Below, piece by piece: positions 38,443 through 48,473 of a stretch of DNA of 64,000 bases. The notes beneath the pieces are model-generated. The model had not been told where the DNA came from. It was given only the letters and a program-made list of their open reading frames with translations, and searched no databases. Source of the stretch: Streptomyces sp. f51 (GTDB lineage Bacteria > Actinomycetota > Actinomycetes > Streptomycetales > Streptomycetaceae); contig NZ_CP149798.1 in the NCBI RefSeq assembly GCF_037940415.1, positions 62,001 through 126,000 of the forward strand, in the 5' to 3' direction. Every line of letters begins with the position of its first letter. Position 1 is the stretch's first letter. The position numbers were made by a program, and so were the translations under genes.

Positions 38443-38646
38443 ACCCCGCACCCTGCCCCGCCGCCCGCCGTCACCGCAAGCACCGACGGGACGAGCCCCC
38501 GTCGGCACCGTCCGTGACGTGCGGCGCACACCCGGGAGGCGAGGCTCGGCCCGGCTGCACGATCGGACGCTCGGTGCAAGGCTTGAAGTAATCCGGAGCC
38601 GCTGGAGCCCGGCTGTTTCGGCACACCTCGACCGAAGGGTGATCCG

Positions 38647-41337
38647 ATGACAAGCCGCCGAAAGAAGGACGGCCAGCACTCCTCCGGGACCGGCGCAGCC
38701 GCCGCACCCTCCCCTCGATCCCAGTCCGCCGGGGTGGAGCAGGATGTCGACGAACTGGTGGCGCGCGGCCTGGAGGCATTGGAGGAATACGCCGACTACA
38801 CACAGGAACAGATCGACCACATAGTGAAGAAGGCCAGTCTGGCCGCGCTCGCCGAGCACACACGGCTCGCCATGATGGCGGTCGAGGAGACCGGGCGCGG
38901 CGTCTTCGAGGACAAGGCCGTCAAGAACATCTTCGCCTGCGAGAACATCACCCACTCGATGAAGGGCGTGAAGACCGTCGGCGTGATCCGCCGCGACGAC
39001 ATCGACGGGATCGTGGAGATCGCCGAGCCGGTCGGGGTGCTCGCCGGGGTCACTCCCGTCACCAACCCCACGTCCACCACCATCTTCAAGGCCCTGATGG
39101 CGCTGAAGACCCGCAACCCGATCATCTTCGGCTTCCACCCCGCCGCGCAGAACTGCTCCGCCGAGGCCGCCCGGATCGTCCGGGACGCGGCCGTGCGGGC
39201 GGGCGCCCCGGCCCACTGCGTGCAGTGGATCGAGCGGCCCTCGAAGGACGCCACCAGCGCCCTGATGAACCACCCGGGAGTCGCGTCGATCCTGGCCACG
39301 GGCGGCAACGCGATGGTCAGGGCCGCCTACAGCTGCGGCAAGCCCGCGCTGGGCGTCGGAGCCGGCAACGTACCCGCGTACATCGAGAAGAGCGCCCAGA
39401 TACGGCGTGCGGTCAACGACGTGGTGCTGTCCAAGACCTACGACTACGGCATGGTGTGCGCCTCGGAGCAGGCCGTGATCCTGGACCGGGAGATCCGCGA
39501 CGAGGCGATCTCCGAGTTCCGCAAACTCAAGGCGTACACGGTCAACGACCATGAGAAGGCGCTCCTGGAGGCGTATCTCTTCGGCGTCGCGGCGGACGAG
39601 CAGGGCGGACGGAACTGCGCGGGCGCGCAGTTGAACGCGGACATCGTCGGGCAGAGCGCCGTCGCGATCGCCGAGGGGGCGGGCTTCGAGGTGCCCAAGG
39701 ACACCTCGGTGATCCTCGCCGAGGTGTCCGAGGTCGGCGTCGACGAGCCGCTGACCCGGGAGAAGCTCTGTCCGGTGCTGGCCGTGCTGACCGTGGACGG
39801 CCGGGCCGACGGGGTACGGCTGGCGACCGAGATGGTGGAGTTCAACGGTCTGGGCCACTCGGCAGCCGTGCACACCGAGGACGCGGCCTTCGCCGAGGAG
39901 TACGGGCACGCCGTCAAGGCCTGCCGGGTGATCTGGAACGCGCCGACCTCGCAGGGCGGGATCGGTGACGTCTACAACGCGTTCATGCCGTCCCTGACGC
40001 TCGGCTGCGGTTCGTACGGCAGCAACTCGGTCTCCGGGAACGTCACCGCGCTCAATCTGATCAACATCAAGCGGATCGGGCGGCGGAACAACAACATGCA
40101 GTGGTTCAAGATCCCCTCGAAGATCTACTTCGAGCGCGACTCCGTCAAGTACCTCGCCGACATGCGGCGCGGCAGCCGGGTCGTCGTCGTCACCGACAAG
40201 ACCATGGTGGAGATCGGCCACCTGGAGCGGATCCGCACCGTGCTGCGGCGCCGCAGCACGCCCACCGAGGTCCGGGTGATCGACAACGTCGAACCCAACC
40301 CGAGCATCGACACCGTGCGCGCGGGCGCCGAGATGATGCGTCACTTCGCGCCGGACACCATCATCGCCCTCGGCGGCGGTTCACCGATGGACGCGGCCAA
40401 GGTGATGTGGCTGATGTACGAACACCCGGAGGTCGAGTTCGGGGACCTGAAGGAGAAGTTCTTTGACATCCGCAAGCGGGCGTTCACCTTCCCCGACCTG
40501 GGGCAGAAGGCCGACCTGGTGTGCATCCCCACCACCTCGGGCACCGGCAGCGAGGTCACGCCGTTCGCCGTTATCACCGACACCGCGACCGGGCAGAAGT
40601 ACCCGCTGGCCGACTACGCGCTGACCCCGAGCGTCGCGATCTGCGACCCGGCGCTCACCACGCACCTGCCCAGGGACATCACCGCGGACTCCGGCTTCGA
40701 CGCGCTCACGCACTGCCTGGAGACCTATGTCTCGGTGTACGCCAACGACTTCACCGACGGCCTCGCGCTCCAGGGCATCCGGCTGATCTTCGGCAACCTG
40801 GAACAGGCCGTGCTGAACGGTCCTGACGACCCCGTGGCGCGGGAGAAGATGCACAACGCCGGCACGATCGCCGGCATGGCCTTCGGGTCGGCGTTCCTCG
40901 GCGTGGTGCACGCCATGGCGCACACCCTCGGCGCGACCTTCCACGTCGCCCACGGCCGCACCAACGCGCTCCTGCTGCCGCACGTGGTCCGCTACAACGG
41001 ATCGGCGCCGACCAAGGTCACCAGCTGGCCGAAGTACCACGAGTACATCGCCCCCGAGCGCTACCAGGACGTCGCCCGGATGCTCGGCCTGCCCGCCGAC
41101 ACCCCGGAGGAGGGGGTGGAGTCCCTCGCCCACGCCCTGGAGGAACTGCGCGAGAAGGTCGGCATCCCGAGGTCGTTCAAGGACGCCGGGGTCGACGAGG
41201 CCGCGTTCCTCGACGCCCTGCCCGAGCAGGCGATGAACGCCTACGAGGACCAGTGCGCGCCCGCCAACCCGCGGCTGCCGATGCTGGCCGACATGCAGGA
41301 ACTCATGCGCCGCGCCTACTACGGCGACCCGGTGTGA
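38647..41337 (+). CDS. adhE: Bifunctional acetaldehyde-CoA/alcohol dehydrogenase AdhE
   Basis: An 896-residue fermentative enzyme that reduces acetyl-CoA to ethanol via acetaldehyde, regenerating NAD+. The aldehyde dehydrogenase half (about 35-460) has catalytic Cys in [11 protein letters not shown]; the iron-type alcohol dehydrogenase half (about 480-890) has [22 protein letters not shown] and [16 protein letters not shown] with the metal histidines. A 30-residue polar N-terminal extension is unusual. It begins an operon with pflB and pflA, with 52 bases to pflB. Upstream region 38443-38646 holds the promoter; I could not identify an Rex or FNR site. Confidence 0.95.
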   Translation: MTSRRKKDGQHSSGTGAAAAPSPRSQSAGVEQDVDELVARGLEALEEYADYTQEQIDHIVKKASLAALAEHTRLAMMAVEETGRGVFEDKAVKNIFACENITHSMKGVKTVGVIRRDDIDGIVEIAEPVGVLAGVTPVTNPTSTTIFKALMALKTRNPIIFGFHPAAQNCSAEAARIVRDAAVRAGAPAHCVQWIERPSKDATSALMNHPGVASILATGGNAMVRAAYSCGKPALGVGAGNVPAYIEKSAQIRRAVNDVVLSKTYDYGMVCASEQAVILDREIRDEAISEFRKLKAYTVNDHEKALLEAYLFGVAADEQGGRNCAGAQLNADIVGQSAVAIAEGAGFEVPKDTSVILAEVSEVGVDEPLTREKLCPVLAVLTVDGRADGVRLATEMVEFNGLGHSAAVHTEDAAFAEEYGHAVKACRVIWNAPTSQGGIGDVYNAFMPSLTLGCGSYGSNSVSGNVTALNLINIKRIGRRNNNMQWFKIPSKIYFERDSVKYLADMRRGSRVVVVTDKTMVEIGHLERIRTVLRRRSTPTEVRVIDNVEPNPSIDTVRAGAEMMRHFAPDTIIALGGGSPMDAAKVMWLMYEHPEVEFGDLKEKFFDIRKRAFTFPDLGQKADLVCIPTTSGTGSEVTPFAVITDTATGQKYPLADYALTPSVAICDPALTTHLPRDITADSGFDALTHCLETYVSVYANDFTDGLALQGIRLIFGNLEQAVLNGPDDPVAREKMHNAGTIAGMAFGSAFLGVVHAMAHTLGATFHVAHGRTNALLLPHVVRYNGSAPTKVTSWPKYHEYIAPERYQDVARMLGLPADTPEEGVESLAHALEELREKVGIPRSFKDAGVDEAAFLDALPEQAMNAYEDQCAPANPRLPMLADMQELMRRAYYGDPV

Positions 41338-41389
41338 GCCCCCGTACGAACGGCACGCCATCGACCGACCGAGAAGGAGTCGTACTCCG

Positions 41390-43654
41390 ATGACCACGCA
41401 GCAGCAGCGGCCCGTGCGCAGCGCCTGGGACGGCTTCCGGGGAGGTCTGTGGCGGGACGAGATCAACGTGCGGGACTTCATCCAGCAGAACTACACCCCG
41501 TACGAAGGCGACAGCTCCTTCCTGGCCGGTCCCACCGAGCGCACCACGGCCGTGTGGAAGAAGATCACCGATCTGTTCCCCGAGGAGCGCGCCAAGGGTG
41601 TCCTGGACGTGTCGTACGACGTCCCGTCCACCATCACCGCCCACCCGCCGGGGTGGATCGACCGCGACAACGACCTGATCGTCGGCCTCCAGACCGACGC
41701 CCCGCTGAAGCGGGCGATCATGCCCTACGGCGGCTGGCGGATGGTGGCGGGGGCGCTCCAGACGTACGGCTACCCGGTCTCGCCGGAACTGGAGAAGGTG
41801 TTCACCCAGTACCGCAAGACCCACAACGCCGGGGTGTTCGACGCCTACACGCCGCAGATCCGCGCGGCCAGGAAGGCGGGCATCGTCACGGGCCTGCCCG
41901 ACGCCTACGGCCGGGGCCGCATCATCGGCGACTACCGCCGGGTCCCGCTGTACGGCGTGGACCGGCTGATCGAGGCCAAGCAGGAGGAGAAGGCCGATCT
42001 GGACGCCATGCCCCGCGAGGCCACGCGCCTGGAGGAGGTGATCCGCGAACGCGAGGAGATCTCCGAGCAGATCAGGGCGCTGGGCGAGCTGAAGGAGATG
42101 GCCGCCTCCTACGGGTCGGACATCTCGGGTCCGGCGAGCACCGGCCGGGAGGCCGTGCAGTGGCTGTACTTCGCCTACCTCGCGGCGGTGAAGGAGCAGA
42201 ACGGCGCGGCGATGTCGCTCGGCCGCACGTCCACGTTCATCGACGCCTATCTCCAGCGGGACATCGACGCCGGGCTCCTCGACGAGAGCGCGGCGCAGGA
42301 GATCGTCGACGACTTCATCATCAAACTCCGGATCGTACGGTTCCTGCGCACCCCGGAGTACGACGAGTTGTTCTCGGGCGACCCGACCTGGGTCACGGAG
42401 TCCATCGGCGGCATCGGCACGGACGGCCGCACCCTGGTCACCCGTACCTCCTTCCGGTATCTCCAGACCCTGTACAACCTGGGGCCCGCGCCCGAGCCGA
42501 ACATGACGGTGTTCTGGTCGCCGGCGCTGCCGCAGGGCTTCAAGGAGTTCTGCGCGCAGGTCTCGATCGACACCTCCAGCCTCCAGTACGAGTCGGACGA
42601 ACTGATGCGTCCGCGCTTCGGCGACGACACCGCGATCGCCTGCTGTGTCTCGGCGATGGAGGTCGGCAAGCAGATGCAGTTCTTCGGCGCCCGGGTCAAT
42701 CTCGCCAAGACCCTGCTGTACGCCATCAACGGCGGCCGGGACGAGAAGTCGGGCGCCCAGGTCGGTCCCGAGACCGGGGCGATCACGGCCGGGACGCTGG
42801 ACTACGACGAGGTGGTGGCCCGCCTCGACCGGCAGATGGAGTGGCTGGCCGAGACCTATGTCCACGCCCTCAACGTCATCCACTACATGCACGACAAGTA
42901 CGCCTACGAGCGACTGGAGATGGCGCTGCACGACCGGGACATCCGGCGCACGATGGCGTGCGGCATCGCCGGTCTCTCGGTCGCCGCGGACTCCCTGTCG
43001 GCGATCAAGCACGCCCGAGTGACGCCCGTGCGGGACGAGACCGGGCTGGTCGTCGACTACCGCACCGAGGGCGAGTTCCCGGCGTACGGCAACAACGACG
43101 AGCGGGCCGACTCGATCGCGGTGTGGCTGGTCGAGGAGTTCATGCGCAAGGTGCGCAAGCACCCCACCTACCGGGGCGCCGAGCACACCCAGTCGGTGCT
43201 CACCATCACCTCGAACGTGGTCTACGGCAAGAAGACGGGCAACACGCCCGACGGCCGTCGGGCGGGCGAGCCGTTCTCCCCGGGCGCCAACCCGATGAAC
43301 GGGCGTGACACCCACGGGTACGTCGCCAGCGCGCTGTCGGTGGCCAAACTGCCCTACGAGCAGGCGGAGGACGGGGTCTCGCTCACGAACACGATCACGC
43401 CCGACGCGCTGGGGCGCACCCCCGAGGACCGGATCCGCAACCTCGCGGGAGTCCTGGACGGCTTCGTGACCTGTCAGGGCTTCCACATGAACGTCAACGT
43501 GCTGAACCGGGACACGCTGATCGACGCGATGGATCATCCGGAGAACTATCCGCAGCTGACCGTGCGGGTCAGCGGTTACGCGGTCAACTTCGTGCGGCTG
43601 ACGCGCGAGCAACAGCTCGACGTCCTGAGCCGTACCTTCCACGGGTCGCTGTAG
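41390..43654 (+). CDS. pflB: Pyruvate formate-lyase
   Basis: A 754-residue glycyl-radical enzyme converting pyruvate and CoA to acetyl-CoA and formate, active only without oxygen. Adjacent active cysteines C418-C419 (AIACCVSAM) match the position in the E. coli enzyme, and the radical glycine is G729 in VRVSGYAV near the C-terminus. Full length. Ribosome site GAAGGAG. Together with adhE and pflA it makes a complete mixed-acid module. Confidence 0.95.
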   Translation: MTTQQQRPVRSAWDGFRGGLWRDEINVRDFIQQNYTPYEGDSSFLAGPTERTTAVWKKITDLFPEERAKGVLDVSYDVPSTITAHPPGWIDRDNDLIVGLQTDAPLKRAIMPYGGWRMVAGALQTYGYPVSPELEKVFTQYRKTHNAGVFDAYTPQIRAARKAGIVTGLPDAYGRGRIIGDYRRVPLYGVDRLIEAKQEEKADLDAMPREATRLEEVIREREEISEQIRALGELKEMAASYGSDISGPASTGREAVQWLYFAYLAAVKEQNGAAMSLGRTSTFIDAYLQRDIDAGLLDESAAQEIVDDFIIKLRIVRFLRTPEYDELFSGDPTWVTESIGGIGTDGRTLVTRTSFRYLQTLYNLGPAPEPNMTVFWSPALPQGFKEFCAQVSIDTSSLQYESDELMRPRFGDDTAIACCVSAMEVGKQMQFFGARVNLAKTLLYAINGGRDEKSGAQVGPETGAITAGTLDYDEVVARLDRQMEWLAETYVHALNVIHYMHDKYAYERLEMALHDRDIRRTMACGIAGLSVAADSLSAIKHARVTPVRDETGLVVDYRTEGEFPAYGNNDERADSIAVWLVEEFMRKVRKHPTYRGAEHTQSVLTITSNVVYGKKTGNTPDGRRAGEPFSPGANPMNGRDTHGYVASALSVAKLPYEQAEDGVSLTNTITPDALGRTPEDRIRNLAGVLDGFVTCQGFHMNVNVLNRDTLIDAMDHPENYPQLTVRVSGYAVNFVRLTREQQLDVLSRTFHGSL

Positions 43655-43665
43655 CCGGGCTCGTC

Positions 43666-43700
43666 CCCCGGGGGAGCGCGACCGCCGCGCTCCCCCGGGG
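43666..43700 (+). terminator. Strong stem-loop between pflB and pflA
   Basis: CCCCGGGGGAGCGCG (43666-43680) pairs perfectly with CGCGCTCCCCCGGGG (43686-43700) around a five-base loop. It lacks a U-run and lies inside the operon, so it may lower pflA expression by partial termination, or protect the adhE-pflB message. Confidence 0.75.
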
Positions 43701-43744
43701 AACCGTGAGGACGTCAGGAGGCCGGGAGGCCGGAAGGATTGATC

Positions 43745-44569
43745 ATGTCCCTGATCCAGCCGGGTGAGCTGCTGCCCCTCATCCCCGTCAGCACCGACAC
43801 CCCCGCCGAACAGGCGGCCACGCTGCGCGGGACCGGCCCGGTCAGCGGTTCCGTGCACTCCTGGGACCTGTCGACCGGCGTGGACGGACCCGGCACGCGC
43901 TTCGTCGTCTTCGTCGCCGGCTGTCCGCTGGCCTGCCTGTACTGCCACAACCCCGACACCCTGCGCATGCGCAACGGCAGACGCACGACGGCCGACAAGG
44001 TCGTCGAGGAGGTGAACAAGTACGTCCCGTTCATCCGTGCCGCGGGCGGCGGCTTCACCATCAGCGGCGGCGAACCGCTGCTGCAACCGGACTTCACGGG
44101 GGAGATCCTGCGGCTCTGCCACGAGGAGCTGGGCCTGCACACCGCCCTGGACACCTCGGGCTTCCTCGGGGCCCGCGCCTCCGACACCCTGCTGGCGGAC
44201 GTCGACCTGGTGCTGCTGGACATCAAGTCCTGGGACCGCGAGCTGTATCTGCGCCTCACCGGGCGGCAGCTGGAGCCCACCCTGGCCTTCGCCCGCCGTC
44301 TGGCCGAGCTGCGCAAGGAGGTCTGGGTCCGTTTCGTCCTGGTTCCGGGGCTGACCGACGCCACGGAGAACGTGGCGGGTGTCGCCTCGTTCGCGGGGTC
44401 CCTCGGGAACGTGACGCGTGTCGACGTCCTGCCCTTCCACAAGCTCGGCACGGCCAAGTGGGAGGAACTGGGCCTGGAGTTCACGCTCGCCGACACCCCG
44501 GTCCCGACCTCGGCCCAGGTCGCCAGGGCACGCTCCGTCTTCACCTCGTACGGTCTCAACGCGGTGTGA
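43745..44569 (+). CDS. pflA: Pyruvate formate-lyase activating enzyme (radical SAM)
   Basis: A 274-residue radical-SAM protein that installs the glycyl radical on PflB. Iron-sulfur motif C60-x3-C64-x2-C67 (CPLACLYC), glycine-rich SAM motif FTISGGEPLLQ, and later LDTSGF. Slightly longer N-terminus than the E. coli enzyme. ATG at 43745 follows GGAAGG. Last gene of the fermentation operon. Confidence 0.93.
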   Translation: MSLIQPGELLPLIPVSTDTPAEQAATLRGTGPVSGSVHSWDLSTGVDGPGTRFVVFVAGCPLACLYCHNPDTLRMRNGRRTTADKVVEEVNKYVPFIRAAGGGFTISGGEPLLQPDFTGEILRLCHEELGLHTALDTSGFLGARASDTLLADVDLVLLDIKSWDRELYLRLTGRQLEPTLAFARRLAELRKEVWVRFVLVPGLTDATENVAGVASFAGSLGNVTRVDVLPFHKLGTAKWEELGLEFTLADTPVPTSAQVARARSVFTSYGLNAV

Positions 44570-44603
44570 CCAGGACCCGGCAGGGGAGCCACTGAACGGC
44601 TGA

Positions 44604-44761
44604 TATGCTCATCACAGAGCGCGCACCGAGTACTCGGTGACGAGCCAGGCGTTGGTGGTCCAAGGAAAGACGCCCCGCTTCCTGCGGGGAAATGCAGGTG
44701 CAAGGCCTGCCCGGCGCTCCGTGAACACCGCCTCCGGTCATCGACCGGAGGCGGTGTTTTT
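44604..44761 (+). ncRNA. Candidate stand-alone structured RNA with cobalamin-riboswitch-like core
   Basis: Between pflA and a convergent kinase gene, a TATGCT -10-like hexamer (44604-44609) is followed by about 145 bases of structured sequence ending in a textbook terminator. Helices: TTGG/CCAA (44652-44663) inside GGCGT/ACGCC, CCCCGC/GCGGGG (44673-44689), and GCAGG/CCTGC (44694-44710). The run GGGGAA, then GGTGCAAG, then CC resembles the P4-P5 core of AdoCbl riboswitches, but the usual GCCACTG end is not present. No gene follows on this strand, so if it senses a ligand it would act as a free RNA. It could equally be an unrelated sRNA. Confidence 0.5.
44726..44761 (+). terminator. Intrinsic terminator
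   Basis: CACCGCCTCCGGTC (44726-44739) pairs with GACCGGAGGCGGTG (44743-44756), followed by TTTTT (44757-44761). It is the most classical terminator in the window and could serve pflA read-through or the candidate small RNA. Confidence 0.9.
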
Positions 44762-44793
44762 CGTGCGGTCCCGGACCGCGCGCATCGCCCCCG

Positions 44794-45387
44794 TCAGTGC
44801 CCGGGGACCACGAGGTCCGCCCGCTCCCGGGGCCGGGTCGTGCTCACGTAGTGCTCCTCGGCCAGGCGCCAGCGGGCCTCCCAGTCGAGGGGGCCGTGGT
44901 CGTCCCCCCTGGCCCGGAGCCGGCGCATGGACTCGTCCGCCGGGGTGTCGACGTACACGACCAGGTCGTAGTGGTCGGCGAGTTCGGGCCGGGCGGTGTA
45001 CACGCCCTCGACGAGGACGATGCCGTCGCAGGTGACGGCGCACAGCTCGTCGGTCACCAGGGAGCCGGTCGGCCAGTCGTAGCGCCGGTAGTGCGCGTGA
45101 TGGCCGGTGGCGAGCGGGGTGAGGACCTCGTCGCGCAGCCGCTCCCAGTCGAAGTAGCGGTCGTAGCCCTGGGCGGGGGTCAGCGCGGCGCGTTCGTCCG
45201 GGTCCATCGGACGGTAGAAGTCGTCCCCGTGCACGACCGCGGCACCGGCGAGCCCGGCCACGGCCGAGGCCAGGGTCGACTTGCCGGATCCGCCCATGCC
45301 GTCGACCGCGATCAGCACCCGGCCCGAGCCGCCGCGGGCGTGGGCGGCTGCCACGACGCGCTCCGCGACTGTTTCGATCTTCGTCAT
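44794..45387 (-). CDS. Uridine kinase-like P-loop protein
   Basis: A 197-residue nucleoside kinase-fold protein: Walker A GMGGSGKST at 30-38, VHGDDFYRPMDP with the catalytic aspartate near 55, YDRYFDWERL, and VLVEGVYTARPELADHYDLVVYVDTP as the Walker-B-like strand and nucleoside-binding section. Typical of streptomycete 'uridine kinase' annotations. Single gene, convergent with the small RNA region. Confidence 0.85.
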   Translation of the reverse strand: MTKIETVAERVVAAAHARGGSGRVLIAVDGMGGSGKSTLASAVAGLAGAAVVHGDDFYRPMDPDERAALTPAQGYDRYFDWERLRDEVLTPLATGHHAHYRRYDWPTGSLVTDELCAVTCDGIVLVEGVYTARPELADHYDLVVYVDTPADESMRRLRARGDDHGPLDWEARWRLAEEHYVSTTRPRERADLVVPGH

Positions 45388-45489
45388 GGGGTGATTGTGT
45401 CGGCGTCAACCACTTCGCCTCCGCCGAACGGGCACACTCGTACGTTCCGACGAAATGCCGGTGCCCGGCGGTCTGGAGCAGAGCACGAC

Positions 45490-45520
45490 AGAGGGGCCGA
45501 CAGATGCTGTCGGCCCCTCT
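45490..45520 (-). terminator. Hairpin downstream of the initiator tRNA gene
   Basis: A perfect 14-bp stem, AGAGGGGCCGACAG (45490-45503) with CTGTCGGCCCCTCT (45507-45520), lies ten bases past the tRNA 3' end on the minus strand. Likely terminator of the tRNA transcript. Confidence 0.8.
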
Positions 45521-45529
45521 GGTTTCGAG

Positions 45530-45603
45530 TAGCGGGGACAGGATTTGAACCTGCGACCTCTGGGTTATGAGCCCAGCGAGCTACCGAGCTGCTCCACCCC
45601 GCG
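45530..45603 (-). tRNA. Initiator tRNA-fMet (CAT)
   Basis: The minus strand folds into a 74-base tRNA: acceptor CGCGGGG with CCCCGCT, D arm GAGCAGCTCGGTAGCTC, anticodon arm CTGGGCTCATAACCCAG, and T arm GCAGGTTCAAATCCTGT. The anticodon stem carries three consecutive G-C pairs next to the loop, and positions 1 and 72 (C and U) do not pair; both mark initiator tRNA. The terminal CCA is not encoded. Confidence 0.95.
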
Positions 45604-45689
45604 TCGTTGAACCCAACTCTACGTCATCATTCACGGACCCACGACCATGATCGCCCGTCGGCGGGCGATCAGGCCGTTTCGAGGGCACG

Positions 45690-46121
45690 TCACACGTCGG
45701 TGGGCAGACCGCTCACCTCGGCGATGCCCCGCAGTTCCTCGTCCTGGCGGTGCCGCTCCCCGATGAAGTCGGCGATCTCCCTGCACCGCTCGGGATCGTC
45801 CGCCGTGCCCGAGTCCGTGACGACCCGCACGACGCCGATCTCCTCGGTCTCCAGCTCGACGATCCGGTTGTCCAGGCGTCCCGTGACGGCCACGGCGACC
45901 ACGAGGGACGCCTCGTCGCGAACCTCCTGCGGGACGCTCTCGGGTTCCTCGCCGTCCAGACACAGTTCGATCGCTCCCACCCTCTCCTCCCTGATCGCTT
46001 CGAGTACGGGCTCGACCATGCGCAGCAAGAGCGCGTAGTCCGCCGGAGCCATACGCAGGCGGAGCATTTCGAGGTACAGGTCGAGGGGCCGGTCATCCGG
46101 TGCCTGCTCTGATGCGTCCAT
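45690..46121 (-). CDS. Hypothetical acidic protein
   Basis: A 143-residue soluble acidic protein, starting MDASEQAPDDRPLDLYLEMLRLRMAP, with alternating helices and strands and a REIADFIGERHRQDEELR segment near the C-terminus. The ATG at 46121 was chosen because upstream codons have poor bias. No membrane or signal segments and no known motif. It is probably a small conserved streptomycete protein of unknown role. Confidence 0.65.
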   Translation of the reverse strand: MDASEQAPDDRPLDLYLEMLRLRMAPADYALLLRMVEPVLEAIREERVGAIELCLDGEEPESVPQEVRDEASLVVAVAVTGRLDNRIVELETEEIGVVRVVTDSGTADDPERCREIADFIGERHRQDEELRGIAEVSGLPTDV

Positions 46122-46322
46122 GGAGCTTCGCCTTCCCCAATGTGGACGACATGATCGCGTCTTCCACCAGCATGCTGTGAATCGGCGCACACCGCCGGTC
46201 GAGACGGCCGCCCTAAACACGGCCGAGGGGGCCCGTGCCCTGTCCTCACAGGCCACGAACCCCCTTCAAACTCGTCCGTCAGGACGCGTCCGCCGGACTC
46301 GTCCGTCCGGGTCCCGTCCCCG

Positions 46323-48473
46323 TCACCCGTAGGTGCGCCGGATGCGGTAGAGGACGAAGACGCCGGCCAGGACGAAGATCCCGCCGATCGCGCCCGGCCA
46401 CAGGTTCGCACCGGTCTCGGCGAGGCCGCCGGTCCCGACCGCCTGCGGCTCGACCCCCGAGGTGGCCGAGGGGTAGCCCCCGGCCGCGGGCTCGGTCTGC
46501 GCGGGCGTGCCCACCTCGCCGCCCTGGTCGGCGCCCGGGGTCTCCTGCGCGGCGGACGAGCCGTCGCCGGCCGACGAGGTCACGTCGGACTTGGGCTCGA
46601 CCGTGGCGGGAGGCGCGTCGCCGCCCGCGGGCTCGGTGCCCGGCGACCCGGCGGTCGGCTCGGCGCTCTGGCCGCCGCCGTTGTCGCCGGAGCCGGTGCC
46701 GTCCTTGCCGCCGGTGCCACCGTTACCGCCCTTGCCGCCGTTGCCGCCCTTGCCGTCGGACGGGTCGTCCGCGGTGGGTGCCGGCTGCTCGGAGGGGTTC
46801 CCGGAGGGGTTCGGGTCCGCCTCGGAGGGGTTCGGGGCCGCCTCCGAGGGGTTCGGCTCGGCGCTCTGCGTGGGCTTGTCGGTGGCCGGAGGGGTCTCCT
46901 GCTGCCCGCCACCGTTGCCGTTGCCGCCGCCGTTGCCGCCGCCATTGCCGTTGCCGGCGCCCGCGCCGCACTTCTTGCCGCTGTTGATGCAGTCGACCAT
47001 CTCGTTCATCAGACTCTCGTCGAAGACGTTGATGAAGTCGCCGTGGTCCGTGACCGGCTTGTGGAGGTTCTCCGGGAAGGAGTCCACCGCGAACAGCGGT
47101 GACGTACGGCCGCCGTCCTGGAGGCTCGGGGCGTTGATGGCGTAGACGATGCGCTGCACCAGCTGCGGGATGGCCTTGAAGCCGCCGGGGCAGTTGCCCT
47201 GGGCGTCCGCGAAGGCCACATGGGTGCGGTGGTTGGCGCTGTCGATGTTCGCGCCGTCCCAGCAGCTCTGGAACTTGAAGGTGCGCACCACGTCACTGCC
47301 CTGCGGGCAGAGCGGGTACTTGTCCTTCAGCTGCCGGTCCTCGAAGCCGGTGCAGCTCCAGGAGGCGTTGGCGTTGGCGGGGCCGTTGACGAACGCCTTG
47401 GCGTCACCGGTGATGATGCGCAGCAGGCGGGGCATCGCCGTGACCTTGCTGCGCGGGTTGCCGACGAAGGTCAGCGTGACCTGCTTCGGCGTGACGATCT
47501 GTCCGGCGTTGCCCTCGGTCCCGCCTCCGGGCGAGCCCGCGTCGCGTTCCTGCTTGCCGTTCTGGAGGCGCACCACGGGCCAGTAGTACGAGGACTTGTC
47601 GCCCTTGTCCTGGCAGGAGGTGTCGGCCTTGGCCAGGTCGTCGTCGCTGGCGAACGCGGTGTTGGACTGGTTGCCGACGTAGTCGTGGAAGTGGTGGGCG
47701 CCGTTGCTGACACCGGGGGCCACGATCACGTTGTCCGAGTTGAACAGTCCGTTGGCGTTGACACCGCAGCTGGAGACGAACTCGCCCCGGGAGGCGTCGG
47801 CCTGGGGCTGCGCGTTCTGCGCGTTGGGCTGGACGGACTTGATGTCGGCGTAGTCGCCGGCCACGGGGCCGTTGCCGGCCGGCGGAGTGCCGCCCTGCTG
47901 GCCGCCCTGGTTCTGGGCCGTGCCGCTCGGACTCGGGGACGCACTCCCCTGGTCCTGCGGCGAGGCGCTCCGGCCGTTGTCCGCGCCGGTGCCGGGCTGA
48001 TTGCCGGAGGGGCGCAGGATGCAGGCGGCGAAGGCGTCGAGCCCGCTCGGCGGGTCGCCCGCCGCGTCGATGGCGGCCACGATGCGGCCGATCGACTCGG
48101 CCCGTTTGTCCTTCAGCGGAATCATCACCGCGTCGGCGCCGCTGTCGCCGCTCTGCTGCATCTGGTCGGCGCTCGCCTGGAGTTGACGGTAGGCCTCGGC
48201 GATCTGCTGGTCCAGACCGGCGAGTTCCTTGTCGACGTCCGCCTTGGCGGCGTCCGGGACCGTCTTCAACTGCTCCCCGACGTCAGGACAGTCGATCGTG
48301 GCGGAACCGGCGGACAGGACGTGAACGCCCGTCGGGTCGCCCCCCGTCCCGGTCTCGGTCGCCGATGCGTAGACGTTGACTGCCAGCAGTCCGCCTCCGC
48401 CCAGGATCAGTGCGAAAGCGGCAGAGGTCGCGCGGCGTGCGCCCGTGGGGCGTCTTCGCGTGTTGCGTCCCAA
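46323..48473 (-). CDS. DUF1996 cell-wall protein with sortase-type LAETG anchor
   Basis: A 716-residue exported protein. A basic N-terminus and hydrophobic helix (about 18-35) act as signal. The DUF1996 domain (about 225-490; FVSSCGV, NGAHHFHDYVGNQ, and GNCPGGFKAIPQL with conserved His and Cys) is thought to bind or act on polysaccharide. A long Gly/Pro/Ser-rich linker (about 500-680, with repeated PNPSE) leads to LAETG (684-688), a hydrophobic helix and RIRRTYG, the LAxTG signal of actinobacterial class E sortases. TTG at 48473 is preferred over GTG at 48533 because AGGAG sits seven bases upstream. Confidence 0.85.
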   Translation of the reverse strand: MGRNTRRRPTGARRATSAAFALILGGGGLLAVNVYASATETGTGGDPTGVHVLSAGSATIDCPDVGEQLKTVPDAAKADVDKELAGLDQQIAEAYRQLQASADQMQQSGDSGADAVMIPLKDKRAESIGRIVAAIDAAGDPPSGLDAFAACILRPSGNQPGTGADNGRSASPQDQGSASPSPSGTAQNQGGQQGGTPPAGNGPVAGDYADIKSVQPNAQNAQPQADASRGEFVSSCGVNANGLFNSDNVIVAPGVSNGAHHFHDYVGNQSNTAFASDDDLAKADTSCQDKGDKSSYYWPVVRLQNGKQERDAGSPGGGTEGNAGQIVTPKQVTLTFVGNPRSKVTAMPRLLRIITGDAKAFVNGPANANASWSCTGFEDRQLKDKYPLCPQGSDVVRTFKFQSCWDGANIDSANHRTHVAFADAQGNCPGGFKAIPQLVQRIVYAINAPSLQDGGRTSPLFAVDSFPENLHKPVTDHGDFINVFDESLMNEMVDCINSGKKCGAGAGNGNGGGNGGGNGNGGGQQETPPATDKPTQSAEPNPSEAAPNPSEADPNPSGNPSEQPAPTADDPSDGKGGNGGKGGNGGTGGKDGTGSGDNGGGQSAEPTAGSPGTEPAGGDAPPATVEPKSDVTSSAGDGSSAAQETPGADQGGEVGTPAQTEPAAGGYPSATSGVEPQAVGTGGLAETGANLWPGAIGGIFVLAGVFVLYRIRRTYG

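Noticed and set aside
38443-38646. FNR, Rex or CRP site upstream of adhE
   Set aside because: Scanning by eye found no TTGAT-N4-ATCAA, TTGTGA-N6-TCACAA or similar palindrome; TTGAAGTAATCC near 38582 is not symmetrical.
41303-44440. Very long open frame (over 1000 codons) on the minus strand
   Set aside because: It is antisense to adhE, pflB and pflA, which have perfect family matches. High GC keeps the mirror frame open; composition is low-complexity and matches nothing recognisable.
46507-47145. Pro/Ser-rich + strand frame opposite the DUF1996 linker
   Set aside because: It is the mirror of the low-complexity linker of a well-supported wall protein on the minus strand.
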